Shown: one piece after another, positions 7,245-14,840 of the stretch
Numbering within the stretch: position 1 is the first letter of the stretch
Layout of the letters: each line of letters opens with the position of its first letter
Assembly (NCBI GenBank): GCA_035946625.1
Contig: DASYZE010000087.1
Coordinates: 1 to 64,000 of the forward strand
Source: DASYXZ01 sp035946625
Lineage (GTDB): Bacteria; Acidobacteriota; Terriglobia; UBA7540
Direction: 5' to 3'
Length of the DNA: 64,000 nucleotides
Translations under genes and position numbers: made by a program
Notes under the pieces: model-generated
The model's database searches: none
Seen by the model: the letters and a program-made list of their open reading frames with translations, nothing else
What the model was told of the DNA's origin: nothing

Positions 7245-9575
7245 ATGTCCACCAAACTTCTCGGCGAACGAATCAAGCGCAAGGAAGATCCCCGGCTCAT
7301 TCAAGGCCGGGCGCATTACGTGGATGACATCAAACTCGACGGGATGCTTCACATGGTATTCGCGCGCAGCGTTTATGCCCACGCGCGCATAACCAAGGTG
7401 GATACAACAGCGGCCCGGGCGCTGCCGGGGGTGGTGGCGGTTTACACGGGACAGGACATCAAAGGCAAGCTCGGCCTGGTCCCTTGCGCGGCGGGCATGG
7501 AAGGGTTGAAGATTCCCGATCATCCTTGCCTGGCGATCGACAAAGTTTGTTACATCGGCGAGCCCATTGCGGCTGTAGTGGCCCGCGACCGTTATGTGGC
7601 GCGGGACGCGGCGGATTTGATTGAAGTGAATTACGATCCGTTGCCCGCAGTGACCGATCCATTGAAGGCATTGGAAAAGGGGTCGAATGTCATCCATGAA
7701 GAGTTCGGCGATAACGTCGCCTTCGTGGCGAAACTTGACGCTGGCGATTGGAAAGTGGTTGAAGCGGACTCCACCCTCAAAGTAATCAAGCAGCGCTTTA
7801 TCAACCAGCGCCTGGCGCCTATTTCCATGGAGACGCGCGGAGTGATTGCCAGCTACTCGCCGGGCGAGGATACGCTCACCGTGTGGTCGTCCACGCAGAT
7901 TCCGCACATCCTCAAAACTCAGCTCGCCCTCATGAGTGGTGTGGATGAAGCGCGCAGCCGCGTGATTACCCCGGAAGTGGGCGGCGGCTTCGGCAGCAAG
8001 TTGAATGTTTATGGCGAGGAAGGCGTGGCTTGCTTCGCCTCCAAACAACTGGGCAAGCCGGTGAAGTGGATTGAGGGTCGCCGCGAAAATATGCTGGCCA
8101 CCATTCACGGTCGCGATCAAGTGAACGATCTGGAAATCTACGTTCAGCCGGACGGGAAAGTGGTGGGCCTCAAATGCCTGATCGTGGCGGACCTCGGCGC
8201 CTATCATCAGCTCTTGACTCCTGCCATTCCCACCCTGACCGCGCTGATGATTCTGGGCTGCTATAACATCAAGCATGTGGATGTGGAAACGAAAGGCGTG
8301 TTCACCAACAAGATGGCCACCGACGCTTATCGCGGCGCGGGCCGGCCTGAGGCGACCTATATTATCGAGCGCGCCATGGACCTGGTCGCCCACGAATTGA
8401 AGCTGGATCCCGCCGAAGTGCGCGAAAAGAATTTTCCATCGCCCAAAGATTTCCCGCTTGCGCTGCCCACCGGCGTCACCTACGACACCGCCAATTACCA
8501 AAAGACGTTGAAGCGTGTCTTGAAGGCGGCAAGTTACTCAAAGTTGCGCAAGGAGCAGGAGCGGTTGCGAAAAAAGGGGAAGTACCTGGGCATCGGCCTT
8601 TCCACTTATGTGGAGATTTGCGCCATGGGTCCCTCCAGCCGGATGCCGGCAGGCGGTTGGGAGGCAGGCACGGTGCGCGTGGAAGTGACCGGCAAAGTTA
8701 CAGTGCTCAGCGGCGCCTCACCGCACGGCCAGGGCGAGGAAACAACTTTTGCCCAAATCGTCGCCGAGGAATTGGGCATTCCATTTGACGATGTGACCGT
8801 TTACCACGGGGATACATTCCAGATTCCGATGGGCATCGGGACGTTCGGAAGCCGCACCACGGCGGTGGGCGGGACCGCCATTTATAACGCCGCGCAGCGA
8901 ATCAAGAAAAAGATGGCGCGCATCGCCGCGCACAAATTGGGCATCAAGCCGGGCGCACTCCAATTCGTCGACGGCAAGATTCAGACCGCCGACGGGCAGA
9001 AATCCATCGGTTTCGGCGAGGTGGTGGCGGAAGCCATATTTGCCAAACAACTTCCCCCCGGAATCGAACCGGGCCTGACGGAGCACTGCGTCTTCGAGCC
9101 GCCCAACTACACCTTTCCCTTTGGCGCGCACCTCGCCGTCACGGAAGTGGAAGCCGAAACCGGTGAAGTGCGGCTGCGAGATTATTTCTGCGTCGATGAT
9201 TGCGGGCGCATTTTGAATCCCATGCTGGTGGATGGACAGGTACACGGCGGATTGGCGCAGGGCATTGGCCAGGCGTTGTGGGAGGAATTAGTGTACGACG
9301 AAAACGGCCAACTGGTTACGGGCTCGTTGATGGACTACGCGCTGCCCAGGGCGCATCAATTCCCGTGGTTTAATACTTCAAACACCGAAACCAGAACGCC
9401 CGTCAATCCGCTGGGCGCGAAGGGCGTGGGCGAGGCCGGAACCATCGGGTCAACCCCCGCCGTGGTGAACTCGGTGATGGACGCGCTGCGCCCGTTTGGG
9501 GTGCGGCACATCGACATGCCGCTGAAGCCGGAGAAACTCTGGAACGCCATGAAGGGCGGCCTTAAGACGTCTTAG
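7245..9575 (+). CDS. coxL: Molybdopterin large subunit, xanthine oxidase family (form II CoxL-like)
   Basis: A 776-residue catalytic subunit binding the Mo-molybdopterin cytosine dinucleotide cofactor. It starts GERIKRKEDPRLIQG as in the family. The loop corresponding to the AYXCSFR motif of true form I CO dehydrogenase reads AYRGAGR at residues 361-367, the form II signature. The catalytic Glu is expected in GVGEAGT (residue 730). Form II enzymes are often annotated as CO dehydrogenase but many act on other substrates, so the substrate is open. ATG 7245 follows AAGGGAG. The gene order S-L-M is also typical of form II. Confidence 0.9.
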   Translation: MSTKLLGERIKRKEDPRLIQGRAHYVDDIKLDGMLHMVFARSVYAHARITKVDTTAARALPGVVAVYTGQDIKGKLGLVPCAAGMEGLKIPDHPCLAIDKVCYIGEPIAAVVARDRYVARDAADLIEVNYDPLPAVTDPLKALEKGSNVIHEEFGDNVAFVAKLDAGDWKVVEADSTLKVIKQRFINQRLAPISMETRGVIASYSPGEDTLTVWSSTQIPHILKTQLALMSGVDEARSRVITPEVGGGFGSKLNVYGEEGVACFASKQLGKPVKWIEGRRENMLATIHGRDQVNDLEIYVQPDGKVVGLKCLIVADLGAYHQLLTPAIPTLTALMILGCYNIKHVDVETKGVFTNKMATDAYRGAGRPEATYIIERAMDLVAHELKLDPAEVREKNFPSPKDFPLALPTGVTYDTANYQKTLKRVLKAASYSKLRKEQERLRKKGKYLGIGLSTYVEICAMGPSSRMPAGGWEAGTVRVEVTGKVTVLSGASPHGQGEETTFAQIVAEELGIPFDDVTVYHGDTFQIPMGIGTFGSRTTAVGGTAIYNAAQRIKKKMARIAAHKLGIKPGALQFVDGKIQTADGQKSIGFGEVVAEAIFAKQLPPGIEPGLTEHCVFEPPNYTFPFGAHLAVTEVEAETGEVRLRDYFCVDDCGRILNPMLVDGQVHGGLAQGIGQALWEELVYDENGQLVTGSLMDYALPRAHQFPWFNTSNTETRTPVNPLGAKGVGEAGTIGSTPAVVNSVMDALRPFGVRHIDMPLKPEKLWNAMKGGLKTS

Positions 9576-9618
9576 GGGTTGTAGGGCCGGGGCTTGCCCC
9601 GGCCCCAGGGGAGTAAAT

Positions 9619-10491
9619 ATGATCGCGCAACCATTTGAATATCACGTTCCGAAAACCCTCGCCGAGGCCTCGCAGTTGGTGGCGCAATTTGGCGCTGAGG
9701 GGAAAATCCTGGCTGGCGGGCACAGCTTGGTGCCCATGATGAAGTTGCGCCTGGCTTCGCCCAAGCACCTGATTGATATCGGAAGGATTGCCGATCTGAG
9801 TTATGTCCGCGAAGAGGATGGCAAGATACAGATCGGAGCACTCACCACTCACTACAATATTGAATCCTCAGAATTGCTGAAGAGCAAGTGCCCGCTGCTG
9901 CCCGAGACGGCGCGCGAGATTGGCGACGCGCAGGTGCGGAACAAAGGCACGATTGGCGGCAGCCTGGCGCACTCAGATCCTGCCGGGGACTGGCCCACCG
10001 CGGTTTTGGCGCTGGACGCCGAAGTTCAGGCGCTCGGCACTGGAACTGAGCGCTGGATTTCCGCCAAAGATTTTTTTGTGGGCCTGCTTGAAACATCTCT
10101 GGCTCCGGGTGAAATTCTTACCGCGATTCGTGTTCCGTCGCTTCCCGCGCGCAGCGGCGACGCTTACGTGAAACTTCGCCAACCGGCCTCGGGCTTTGCC
10201 ATTGTGGGCGTTGCCGTCCGTTTGGGATTGGACGAGAAGGGCGCGATCCAGCATGTCAGCGTTGGCATTACGGGGGTCGGTCCCAAAGCATACCGCGCTG
10301 CCGCTGTGGAAGGCGCGCTAAGCGGAAAATCCCCGAGCGCAAAACGCCTGGCGGAAGCTTCCGAGCACGCCGCGGAAGGCATCGACGTGAATTCTGACCT
10401 TTACGCCTCGGCCACTTACCGGGCTCACCTGGCGAGTGTGTACACTCGCCGCGCACTCGAAAAGGCCCTCGACCGAGCCAGCGGGAAATAG
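9619..10491 (+). CDS. coxM: FAD-binding medium subunit of molybdenum hydroxylase (CoxM-like)
   Basis: This 290-residue subunit binds FAD and passes electrons from the iron-sulfur subunit to the acceptor. The two FAD motifs are visible as LAGGHSLVPMMK (residues about 33-44) and TIGGSLAHSDP (about 112-122). The C-terminal CO dehydrogenase flavoprotein domain follows. ATG 9619 follows AGGGGAG. It lies 43 bp after the large-subunit stop, in a short GC-rich gap (GGGCCGGGGCTTGCCCCGGCCC, a hairpin). Confidence 0.92.
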   Translation: MIAQPFEYHVPKTLAEASQLVAQFGAEGKILAGGHSLVPMMKLRLASPKHLIDIGRIADLSYVREEDGKIQIGALTTHYNIESSELLKSKCPLLPETAREIGDAQVRNKGTIGGSLAHSDPAGDWPTAVLALDAEVQALGTGTERWISAKDFFVGLLETSLAPGEILTAIRVPSLPARSGDAYVKLRQPASGFAIVGVAVRLGLDEKGAIQHVSVGITGVGPKAYRAAAVEGALSGKSPSAKRLAEASEHAAEGIDVNSDLYASATYRAHLASVYTRRALEKALDRASGK

Positions 10492-10638
10492 GTGCTTCGA
10501 CCGTGGTCCGCGCTCAGTGTTCTGTGGCCGCCGCCGGTTTAATTTTGGCTGCATCAATCCTCGCGCAGATTGGGCGTTAAGAATCGTAAGATTGACGGCT
10601 GACTCCTGGCAACTGACCACTGACAACGAACTACCTAA

Positions 10639-11079
10639 ATGACCCTCGACGGCACCTACAAAATTTCCGCCCCTCGCGACATCGTCTATAAACAATTGAT
10701 GAATCCGGAAGTGCTTTCGCGTTCGCTGCCCGGGTGTGAAAAGCTCACGCCCAATCCCGATGGGAGTTTCAGTGCCCAGTTGAAAATTGGGATTGCCATG
10801 ATGCGCAGCACCTACCAGGGGCGGGTGGAAATTCTGGATGCCGTGGCTCCGGAACACTTTCGGATGCTGGTTGAGGGCAAAGGGTCGGGCGGATTTATGA
10901 AGGGCGAAGGCACATTAACCCTTTCCGAGGACGGCGACGATACCCTGATCGCCTACAAGGGCGAAGCGCAGGTGGGAGGACTGATTGCCAGCGTCGGCCA
11001 ACGCATGATTCTGGGAGCGGCCAAACAAAACGTCACTCAGTTTTTTCAGGAATTCGCCAAACAAATCGCTGCGAGATGA
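10639..11079 (+). CDS. coxG: CoxG-like SRPBCC-family accessory protein
   Basis: This 146-residue protein begins LDGTYKISAPRDIVYKQLMNPEVL and contains SLPGCEKL, the recognised start of CoxG (carbon monoxide dehydrogenase subunit G, SRPBCC fold). CoxG is thought to recruit the dehydrogenase to the membrane or bind a lipid or quinone. It follows coxM by 147 bp, with a short word repeat (CTGGCAACTGACCACTGACAAC) in the gap. No coxDEF maturation genes follow in the window. Confidence 0.88.
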   Translation: MTLDGTYKISAPRDIVYKQLMNPEVLSRSLPGCEKLTPNPDGSFSAQLKIGIAMMRSTYQGRVEILDAVAPEHFRMLVEGKGSGGFMKGEGTLTLSEDGDDTLIAYKGEAQVGGLIASVGQRMILGAAKQNVTQFFQEFAKQIAAR

Positions 11080-11239
11080 TCGCAGCTTTTCTCTCACGGC
11101 ATTTTTCGTTTCCTCACCATCCACATCTGGTCTTTCCTGCATTGCAACTCGGTATCTCTATCCTTGATACGCCGCACAGCGTTATAATTATTGTAAGGAG
11201 GGAGACTGCCTCTCGGCACCGGCAGCCCAATCAGCAACT

Positions 11240-12370
11240 ATGCCCACTCTTGGTGAAGTCCTCCAGCAAAACGTCCGCGAAGGCACGCTCTACGAAAAAC
11301 TCGATCGCGGCTTCGTCCGCTGCTTCGCTTGCGGGCACTGCTGCCGCATTCCGGAAGGGCAGTTGGGCATCTGCAAGGTTCGCTATAACCGGGAAGGGAA
11401 ACTCTATGTTCCGTGGGGCTATGTGGGCGGAGTGCAGTGCGACCCGATTGAGAAGAAACCATTCAACCACGCCTACCCCGGCGCCCTCGCTTACAGCTTC
11501 GGGATGCTCGGGTGCGACCTCCATTGTTCATATTGTCAGAACTGGGTGACTTCGCAGGCGCTGCGCGATCCTGAGGCACAATCGCCCCCCATGGGTGCAA
11601 CGCCGGAAGACTTGGTGCGCGATGCCATTGGCCAGGGCGCCAAGGTTCTGGTGAGCACTTACAATGAGCCGCTCATCACCAGCGAATGGGCGGTGGCCGT
11701 GTTTAAGCAAGCGCGGGCCGCGGGCCTGCGCACCGGATTTGTTTCCAATGGAAATGGCACTCCGCAGGTTCTCGAGTTCCTACACCCTTGGATCGACTTA
11801 TATAAAGTAGACTTGAAAAGCTTCGACGACCGCCATTATCGCCAGCTTGGCGGACGCATCCAACCCATCCTGGAGACGGTTCGCCGCCTGCACGAAATGG
11901 GCGTTTGGGTCGAAATCGTGACGCTCTCCATTCCGGGATTTAATGACTCCGACGAGGAAATGAAGCGCATGGCCGAATTTCTGGTGAACGTTTCGCCCGA
12001 CATTCCCTGGCACGTCACCGCGTTCCATAAAGATTACAAAATGACCGACCCGGAGAACACCATGCCCGAAACGCTGATTCGTATCGCCGAAATCGGGAAG
12101 AAGGCTGGATTACGTTACGTCTATGCCGGAAATTTACCAGGCAGGGTGGGTGACCTGGAAAACACGCTCTGCCCCAACTGCCATGCGCTGCTCATCGAGC
12201 GCTACGGCTATCTGGTTCGGGATTACCGCCTCACCCCGGCAGGCGCGTGCCCAAATTGCGGCACCCATATTCCCGGCCGTTGGGCTCCCGCCTTTGATGG
12301 GCAGATTGCTTCTCACCCATTCCTTCCACGGGCGAGCCGCAATTCAACCCAATTTCATGTGCTTTCCTGA
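11240..12370 (+). CDS. amrS: AmmeMemoRadiSam system radical SAM enzyme (AmrS)
   Basis: A 376-residue radical SAM protein. It has an N-terminal Cys-rich segment (RCFACGHCCRIPEGQLGICKVR), the SAM cluster motif in GCDLHCSYCQNW, and a C-terminal zinc-ribbon-like segment with CPNC repeated (TLCPNCHALL, ACPNCGTHIPGRW). These mark the AmrS family, usually encoded with Memo and AMMECR1 proteins. Neither partner gene is in this window. The reaction is unknown in most bacteria. A stretch AAGGAGGGAG near 11195 lies too far upstream to serve ATG 11240. I kept ATG 11240 because homology begins right after it. Confidence 0.88.
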   Translation: MPTLGEVLQQNVREGTLYEKLDRGFVRCFACGHCCRIPEGQLGICKVRYNREGKLYVPWGYVGGVQCDPIEKKPFNHAYPGALAYSFGMLGCDLHCSYCQNWVTSQALRDPEAQSPPMGATPEDLVRDAIGQGAKVLVSTYNEPLITSEWAVAVFKQARAAGLRTGFVSNGNGTPQVLEFLHPWIDLYKVDLKSFDDRHYRQLGGRIQPILETVRRLHEMGVWVEIVTLSIPGFNDSDEEMKRMAEFLVNVSPDIPWHVTAFHKDYKMTDPENTMPETLIRIAEIGKKAGLRYVYAGNLPGRVGDLENTLCPNCHALLIERYGYLVRDYRLTPAGACPNCGTHIPGRWAPAFDGQIASHPFLPRASRNSTQFHVLS

Positions 12371-12684
12371 TCGAGCAATAGCCGAACCCGCCCTTCCGCT
12401 TCTTGAGATGAAATGGGATGTACCGGAAAGAATTCTTCCCAGTCAACGTCCGGGAAGCCTTTGCGCGTCGCACATCCCGCGAGTCTCTCGCGCAGGGAAA
12501 GCGGACCTCCGGCGGAGATACCACTGAGGCAGGCAAAAATAATCTGGTGGACCGGCTCACGCCACCGGTACCCTGCCAATAAACGCCCCGCGGACTCCAT
12601 GACCTTCGGATCTCTATTACAAAGCGCCTGCAACACTCGGCGCTCCTGCACGATGGCGCGACGATCATCAAATTGACTGGCCAT
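12355..12684 (-). CDS. Hypothetical protein, possibly DnaB-N-like helical domain
   Basis: The predicted 109-residue protein is convergent with amrS and overlaps its last 16 bases. It reads as a natural helical protein: ERRVLQALCNRDPKVMESAGRLL, then WREPVHQIIFACLSGISAG, then RKGFPDVDWEEFF. The HQIIF..L pattern recalls the N-terminal domain of replicative helicases, but this is only an impression. Codon use is normal for the region. Nothing in the context indicates function. Confidence 0.5.
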   Translation of the reverse strand: MASQFDDRRAIVQERRVLQALCNRDPKVMESAGRLLAGYRWREPVHQIIFACLSGISAGGPLSLRERLAGCATRKGFPDVDWEEFFPVHPISSQEAEGRVRLLLDQEST

Positions 12685-12715
12685 AGATTCGCAACTCTAA
12701 CAGGATGATGAAAAA

Positions 12716-12804
12716 TGTCATTCTGAGGAGCCGAAGGCGACGAAGAATCTCGCAAGTTCTTAATTCTTAAAATGCAGAGATTCTTCGCTACGCTCAGAAT
12801 GACA
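12716..12804. repeat. REP-like palindromic element, TGTCATTCTGAG family
   Basis: An 89-bp imperfect palindrome starting TGTCATTCTGAGGAGC and ending GCTCAGAATGACA, with GAAGAATCT / AGATTCTTC as inner arms. A second, diverged copy lies at 35204-35296 inside a coding frame. No transposase is attached. The element would fold into a long hairpin RNA. Confidence 0.85.
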
Positions 12805-12881
12805 GACTTTGCGGCTTTTTCATCACCCTCCAAAGTGGAATTTTACTGTTTGAGGGAGAGTGTCATTTTAGCAGAAACGCC

Positions 12882-12910
12882 TTGTGCGCAAGCGCCCTTC
12901 CGACTATACT
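12882..12910 (+). promoter_or_regulatory. Promoter of the aroF leader transcript
   Basis: TTGTGC (12882-12887), 17-bp spacer, TATACT (12905-12910). Transcription is expected near 12917, only about 3 nt before the leader-peptide ATG at 12920, so the leader peptide would be read from a nearly leaderless mRNA. Confidence 0.65.
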
Positions 12911-12919
12911 ACCCCCTCG

Positions 12920-12982
12920 ATGACCATCTACCGCGCCAACTCGTTTAATTACGCTTATTGGGGCTTTTGCCCAATGGGCTGA
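12920..12982 (+). CDS. Aromatic-rich leader peptide of the aroF attenuator (20 aa)
   Basis: This short frame encodes 20 residues, of which six are aromatic: Tyr4, Phe9, Tyr11, Tyr13, Trp14 and Phe16 (codons TAC 12929, TTT 12944, TAC 12950, TAT 12956, TGG 12959, TTT 12965). The stop TGA is 12980-12982. It lies between a good promoter and an intrinsic terminator upstream of a DAHP synthase gene, the position expected for a sensing leader peptide. The stop codon touches the 5' base of the antiterminator strand. No Shine-Dalgarno sequence is visible, consistent with leaderless translation from a start near 12917. It is too short for ordinary gene calling. Confidence 0.75.
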   Translation: MTIYRANSFNYAYWGFCPMG

Positions 12983-13031
12983 AGTGGCGCTGGTCTGAAA
13001 TAAAAAAGGACTTCAAAGAGCCAGCCCACTT
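12933..13031 (+). promoter_or_regulatory. Attenuator alternative pairings (protector 1:2 and antiterminator 2:3)
   Basis: Segment 1 GCGCCAACT (12933-12941) pairs with segment 2 AGTGGCGC (12983-12990), 8 bp with one bulged A. Segment 2 extended, AAGTGGCGCTGG (12982-12993), pairs with segment 3 CCAGCCCACTT (13021-13031), 11 bp with one bulged C. Segment 3 also forms the 5' strand of the terminator at 13023-13044, so 2:3 and 3:4 exclude each other. A ribosome stalled at the Tyr/Trp/Phe codons (12950-12967) would mask segment 1 and favour 2:3, allowing read-through into aroF. Confidence 0.7.
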
Positions 13032-13053
13032 GAAAAAGTGGGCTTTTGTTTTT
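13023..13053 (+). terminator. Intrinsic terminator of the aroF attenuator
   Basis: Perfect 9-bp stem AGCCCACTT (13023-13031) / AAGTGGGCT (13036-13044) closed by a GAAA tetraloop and followed by TTTGTTTTT (13045-13053). It ends just before the aroF ribosome site (AGGGAGG, 13055-13061), so it can only act as a conditional stop for aroF. Confidence 0.88.
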
Positions 13054-13071
13054 AAGGGAGGAAAACGAACC

Positions 13072-14097
13072 ATGATTATCTCCATGCGGCCACATTCATC
13101 AAAAGAAGAAATCGATCAAGTCTGCGACCGGATCCGCGACTTCGGCTACAAGGTCCACACCATCGTGGGCGAAGAGCGTGTGGTGATTGGCGCTGTGGGC
13201 GTGGGCGACGTAACCGCGTGCCTCGAATCCTTGCAGGCCATCCCGAGCGTGGAGAGCGCGGTGCGCATCTCCGCGCCCTACAAATTCGTGAGCAAGGAAT
13301 TCAAGAAAGAGCGCAGCCAAATTCGCGTGGATGGGACCGTGATCGGGGGCGGGGAATTCGTGGTGATGGCCGGGCCCTGTTCGGTGGAGAGCGAAAAACA
13401 AATTATGGGTACGGCGGAGGCTGTAGCCGCGGCCGGAGCGAAAATCCTGCGCGGCGGCGCGTTCAAGCCGCGCACCTCTCCCTATGATTTTCAGGGACTC
13501 GAGCTCGAGGGTCTGAAGCTGCTGGCCAAAGCACGCGAGGCCACGGGCCTGGCCATTATCACGGAAGTGATGAGCGATCGCGATGTCGACCTAGTGGCGG
13601 AATACGCGGATATCATGCAAGTGGGCGCACGCAACATGCAGAATTTCGCTCTCTTGAAAACCCTGGGCAAATGCGGGAGGGCCGTGCTGCTCAAGCGCGG
13701 AATGAGTTCGACCATCAACGAGCTACTCATGTCGGCGGAATATATAACGGCGCACGGTAATCCGAACGTGGTTCTTTGCGAGCGCGGCATCCGGACTTTC
13801 GAAACCGCCACGCGCAACACCTGCGACATTGCCAGCATTCCGGTGCTGAACGAACTCACTCACTTACCCGTCATCCTCGACCCCAGCCACGCCACCGGCA
13901 GGCGCAGCCTGGTGCCCGCGTTGTCGCGCGCTGCCGTGGCCATCGGCGCTGACGGTTTGCTGGTGGAAGTCCACCCCAAACCCGAGAAAGCCTTCAGCGA
14001 TGGCGCGCAGTCCCTCGACTTCGCTCAGTTCCGCACTATGATGGAAAGCCTGCGCCCTTATCTGGAGTTACGCCACCCGGCCGCGGCGGTGAAATAG
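13072..14097 (+). CDS. aroF: 3-deoxy-7-phosphoheptulonate (DAHP) synthase
   Basis: This 341-residue enzyme condenses phosphoenolpyruvate with erythrose 4-phosphate, the first step of the shikimate pathway. Residues about 1-70 form the ferredoxin-like regulatory domain seen in Thermotoga-type DAHP synthases, where Tyr/Phe bind. The barrel then shows MAGPCSVES (metal Cys), GGAFKPRTSPYDFQG, QVGARNMQNF, VLLKRGMSSTINE and DPSHATGRRSLV, which match the family. Start ATG 13072 follows AGGGAGG (13055-13061). The longer frame from 12958 passes through the terminator and is discarded. The gene thus appears to have two layers of control: allosteric and attenuation. Confidence 0.95.
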   Translation: MIISMRPHSSKEEIDQVCDRIRDFGYKVHTIVGEERVVIGAVGVGDVTACLESLQAIPSVESAVRISAPYKFVSKEFKKERSQIRVDGTVIGGGEFVVMAGPCSVESEKQIMGTAEAVAAAGAKILRGGAFKPRTSPYDFQGLELEGLKLLAKAREATGLAIITEVMSDRDVDLVAEYADIMQVGARNMQNFALLKTLGKCGRAVLLKRGMSSTINELLMSAEYITAHGNPNVVLCERGIRTFETATRNTCDIASIPVLNELTHLPVILDPSHATGRRSLVPALSRAAVAIGADGLLVEVHPKPEKAFSDGAQSLDFAQFRTMMESLRPYLELRHPAAAVK

Positions 14098-14180
14098 GAT
14101 TGGATATACTGCCGCGAACCATGTGACCACCCCCCATGATTGTTGGAATTGTTCATTTTTCCCGCGATAGGATGTGAGGG

Positions 14181-14423
14181 ATGGCGACCGTAACGTTTGA
14201 CCACATCACCGTTAATCCGGGCCCATGCGACGGCAAGCCATGCATCCGCGGCCTTCGCATTCCTGTGCACGTCATTCTTCGGCTCTTGTCGAACGGCAAG
14301 ACGCCCGCAGAGATCATCGCGGATTATCCCGAACTTTGTCCGACAGACATCAAACAGTCCATGGAATATGCGGCGTGGCTTGCGAGTGAAAAAACGATTA
14401 TGGTTTCTGTCCCACCCAAGTGA
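14181..14423 (+). CDS. DUF433-domain protein (antitoxin-like)
   Basis: This is an 80-residue protein with the DUF433 core: DHITVNPGPCDGKPCIRGLRIPV, then VILRLLSNGKTPAEIIADYPEL and an IKQSMEYAAWLASE helix. DUF433 proteins are usually the upstream partner of a DUF5615 PIN-like toxin. The downstream gene here begins as such a toxin at the overlapping GTGA (14420-14423) but is broken. The antitoxin part looks intact. Confidence 0.85.
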   Translation: MATVTFDHITVNPGPCDGKPCIRGLRIPVHVILRLLSNGKTPAEIIADYPELCPTDIKQSMEYAAWLASEKTIMVSVPPK

Positions 14424-14587
14424 AATTCCTTGCCGACATGGGCGTGTCCCCTCGAACCGTGGCCTTTCTCAGGAGTCTAGGACGCGAAGCCGTCCGACTC
14501 CCTGAAGTGGGGTTGGCTTTGGTGTCAAGAATCAAGCCCATTCCTCAGGCTCGGTTTTCTCAAATCCCTTCTCAATCAAGCCGCTGA
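14420..14587 (+). pseudogene. DUF5615 PIN-like toxin, truncated at 14520
   Basis: Starting at GTG 14420, overlapping the DUF433 stop, the frame reads KFLADMGVSPRTVAFLRSLG, then REAVRLPEVGLA, the N-terminal third of DUF5615 toxins (normally about 110-120 residues). After 14520 the resemblance ends abruptly. The next 67 bases are the antisense of a neighbouring vapB-vapC pair and supply a chance stop at 14585. I read this as a toxin gene cut by recombination. Confidence 0.7.
14521..14541 (-). pseudogene. vapC-like toxin start, truncated after 7 codons
   Basis: On the - strand, ATG 14541 overlaps the last codons of the antitoxin gene and begins MGLILDT, the usual first strand of PIN-domain VapC toxins with its first acidic residue. 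At 14520/14521 the sequence passes into the antisense of the truncated DUF5615 gene. The frame continues to TAA at 14398 without meaning. Only the first seven codons are toxin-derived. Confidence 0.55.
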
Positions 14588-14783
14588 TCCGGATTGTTTC
14601 CTTACGCAAATGCCGCAGCTTTCCAGCCAAAGCCAACTTCGCCTTCGGTCCCCCCGGAGATTTCGCGTCCAGTTTTTCAGCCACCGCTTCACTCACAAAT
14701 TGGCGCAGCGGGATTCGGGTTTCGGCCGCCTTCGCCTTGGCGCGGCGGGAAATAGCGTCTGGAATCTCCAAAGTCATTTTCAT
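14532..14783 (-). CDS. VapB-like antitoxin, orphaned
   Basis: This 83-residue protein begins MTLEIPDAISRRAKAKAAETRIPLRQF, a ribbon-helix-helix N-terminus of VapB type, followed by a charged tail ending EPEEWA. Such antitoxins repress their own operon and bind a PIN toxin. The toxin that should overlap its 3' end is reduced to seven codons, so the gene is probably an orphan. Confidence 0.75.
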   Translation of the reverse strand: MKMTLEIPDAISRRAKAKAAETRIPLRQFVSEAVAEKLDAKSPGGPKAKLALAGKLRHLRKETIRISGLIEKGFEKTEPEEWA

Positions 14784-14840
14784 TACTTGATGCTCCCATT
14801 CTTATGGTGAGAGGTCAAGGCCGCAGGAATTTTGATTTTT

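Noticed and set aside
6993..8501. A 502-codon open frame on the - strand
   Set aside because: Antisense to the CoxL-like gene, rich in His and Arg as expected for a shadow frame.
7245..9575. Proven aerobic CO dehydrogenase
   Set aside because: The AYXCSFR loop of form I enzymes is absent (AYRGAGR instead), so CO activity cannot be claimed.
11164..11188. TTGATA/TATAAT promoter before amrS
   Set aside because: The spacer is only 13 bp, too short for a sigma-70 promoter. I could not define a better -35.
12958..13071. N-terminal extension of AroF
   Set aside because: The frame passes through the antiterminator and terminator hairpins, and the family starts at the ferredoxin-like domain after ATG 13072.
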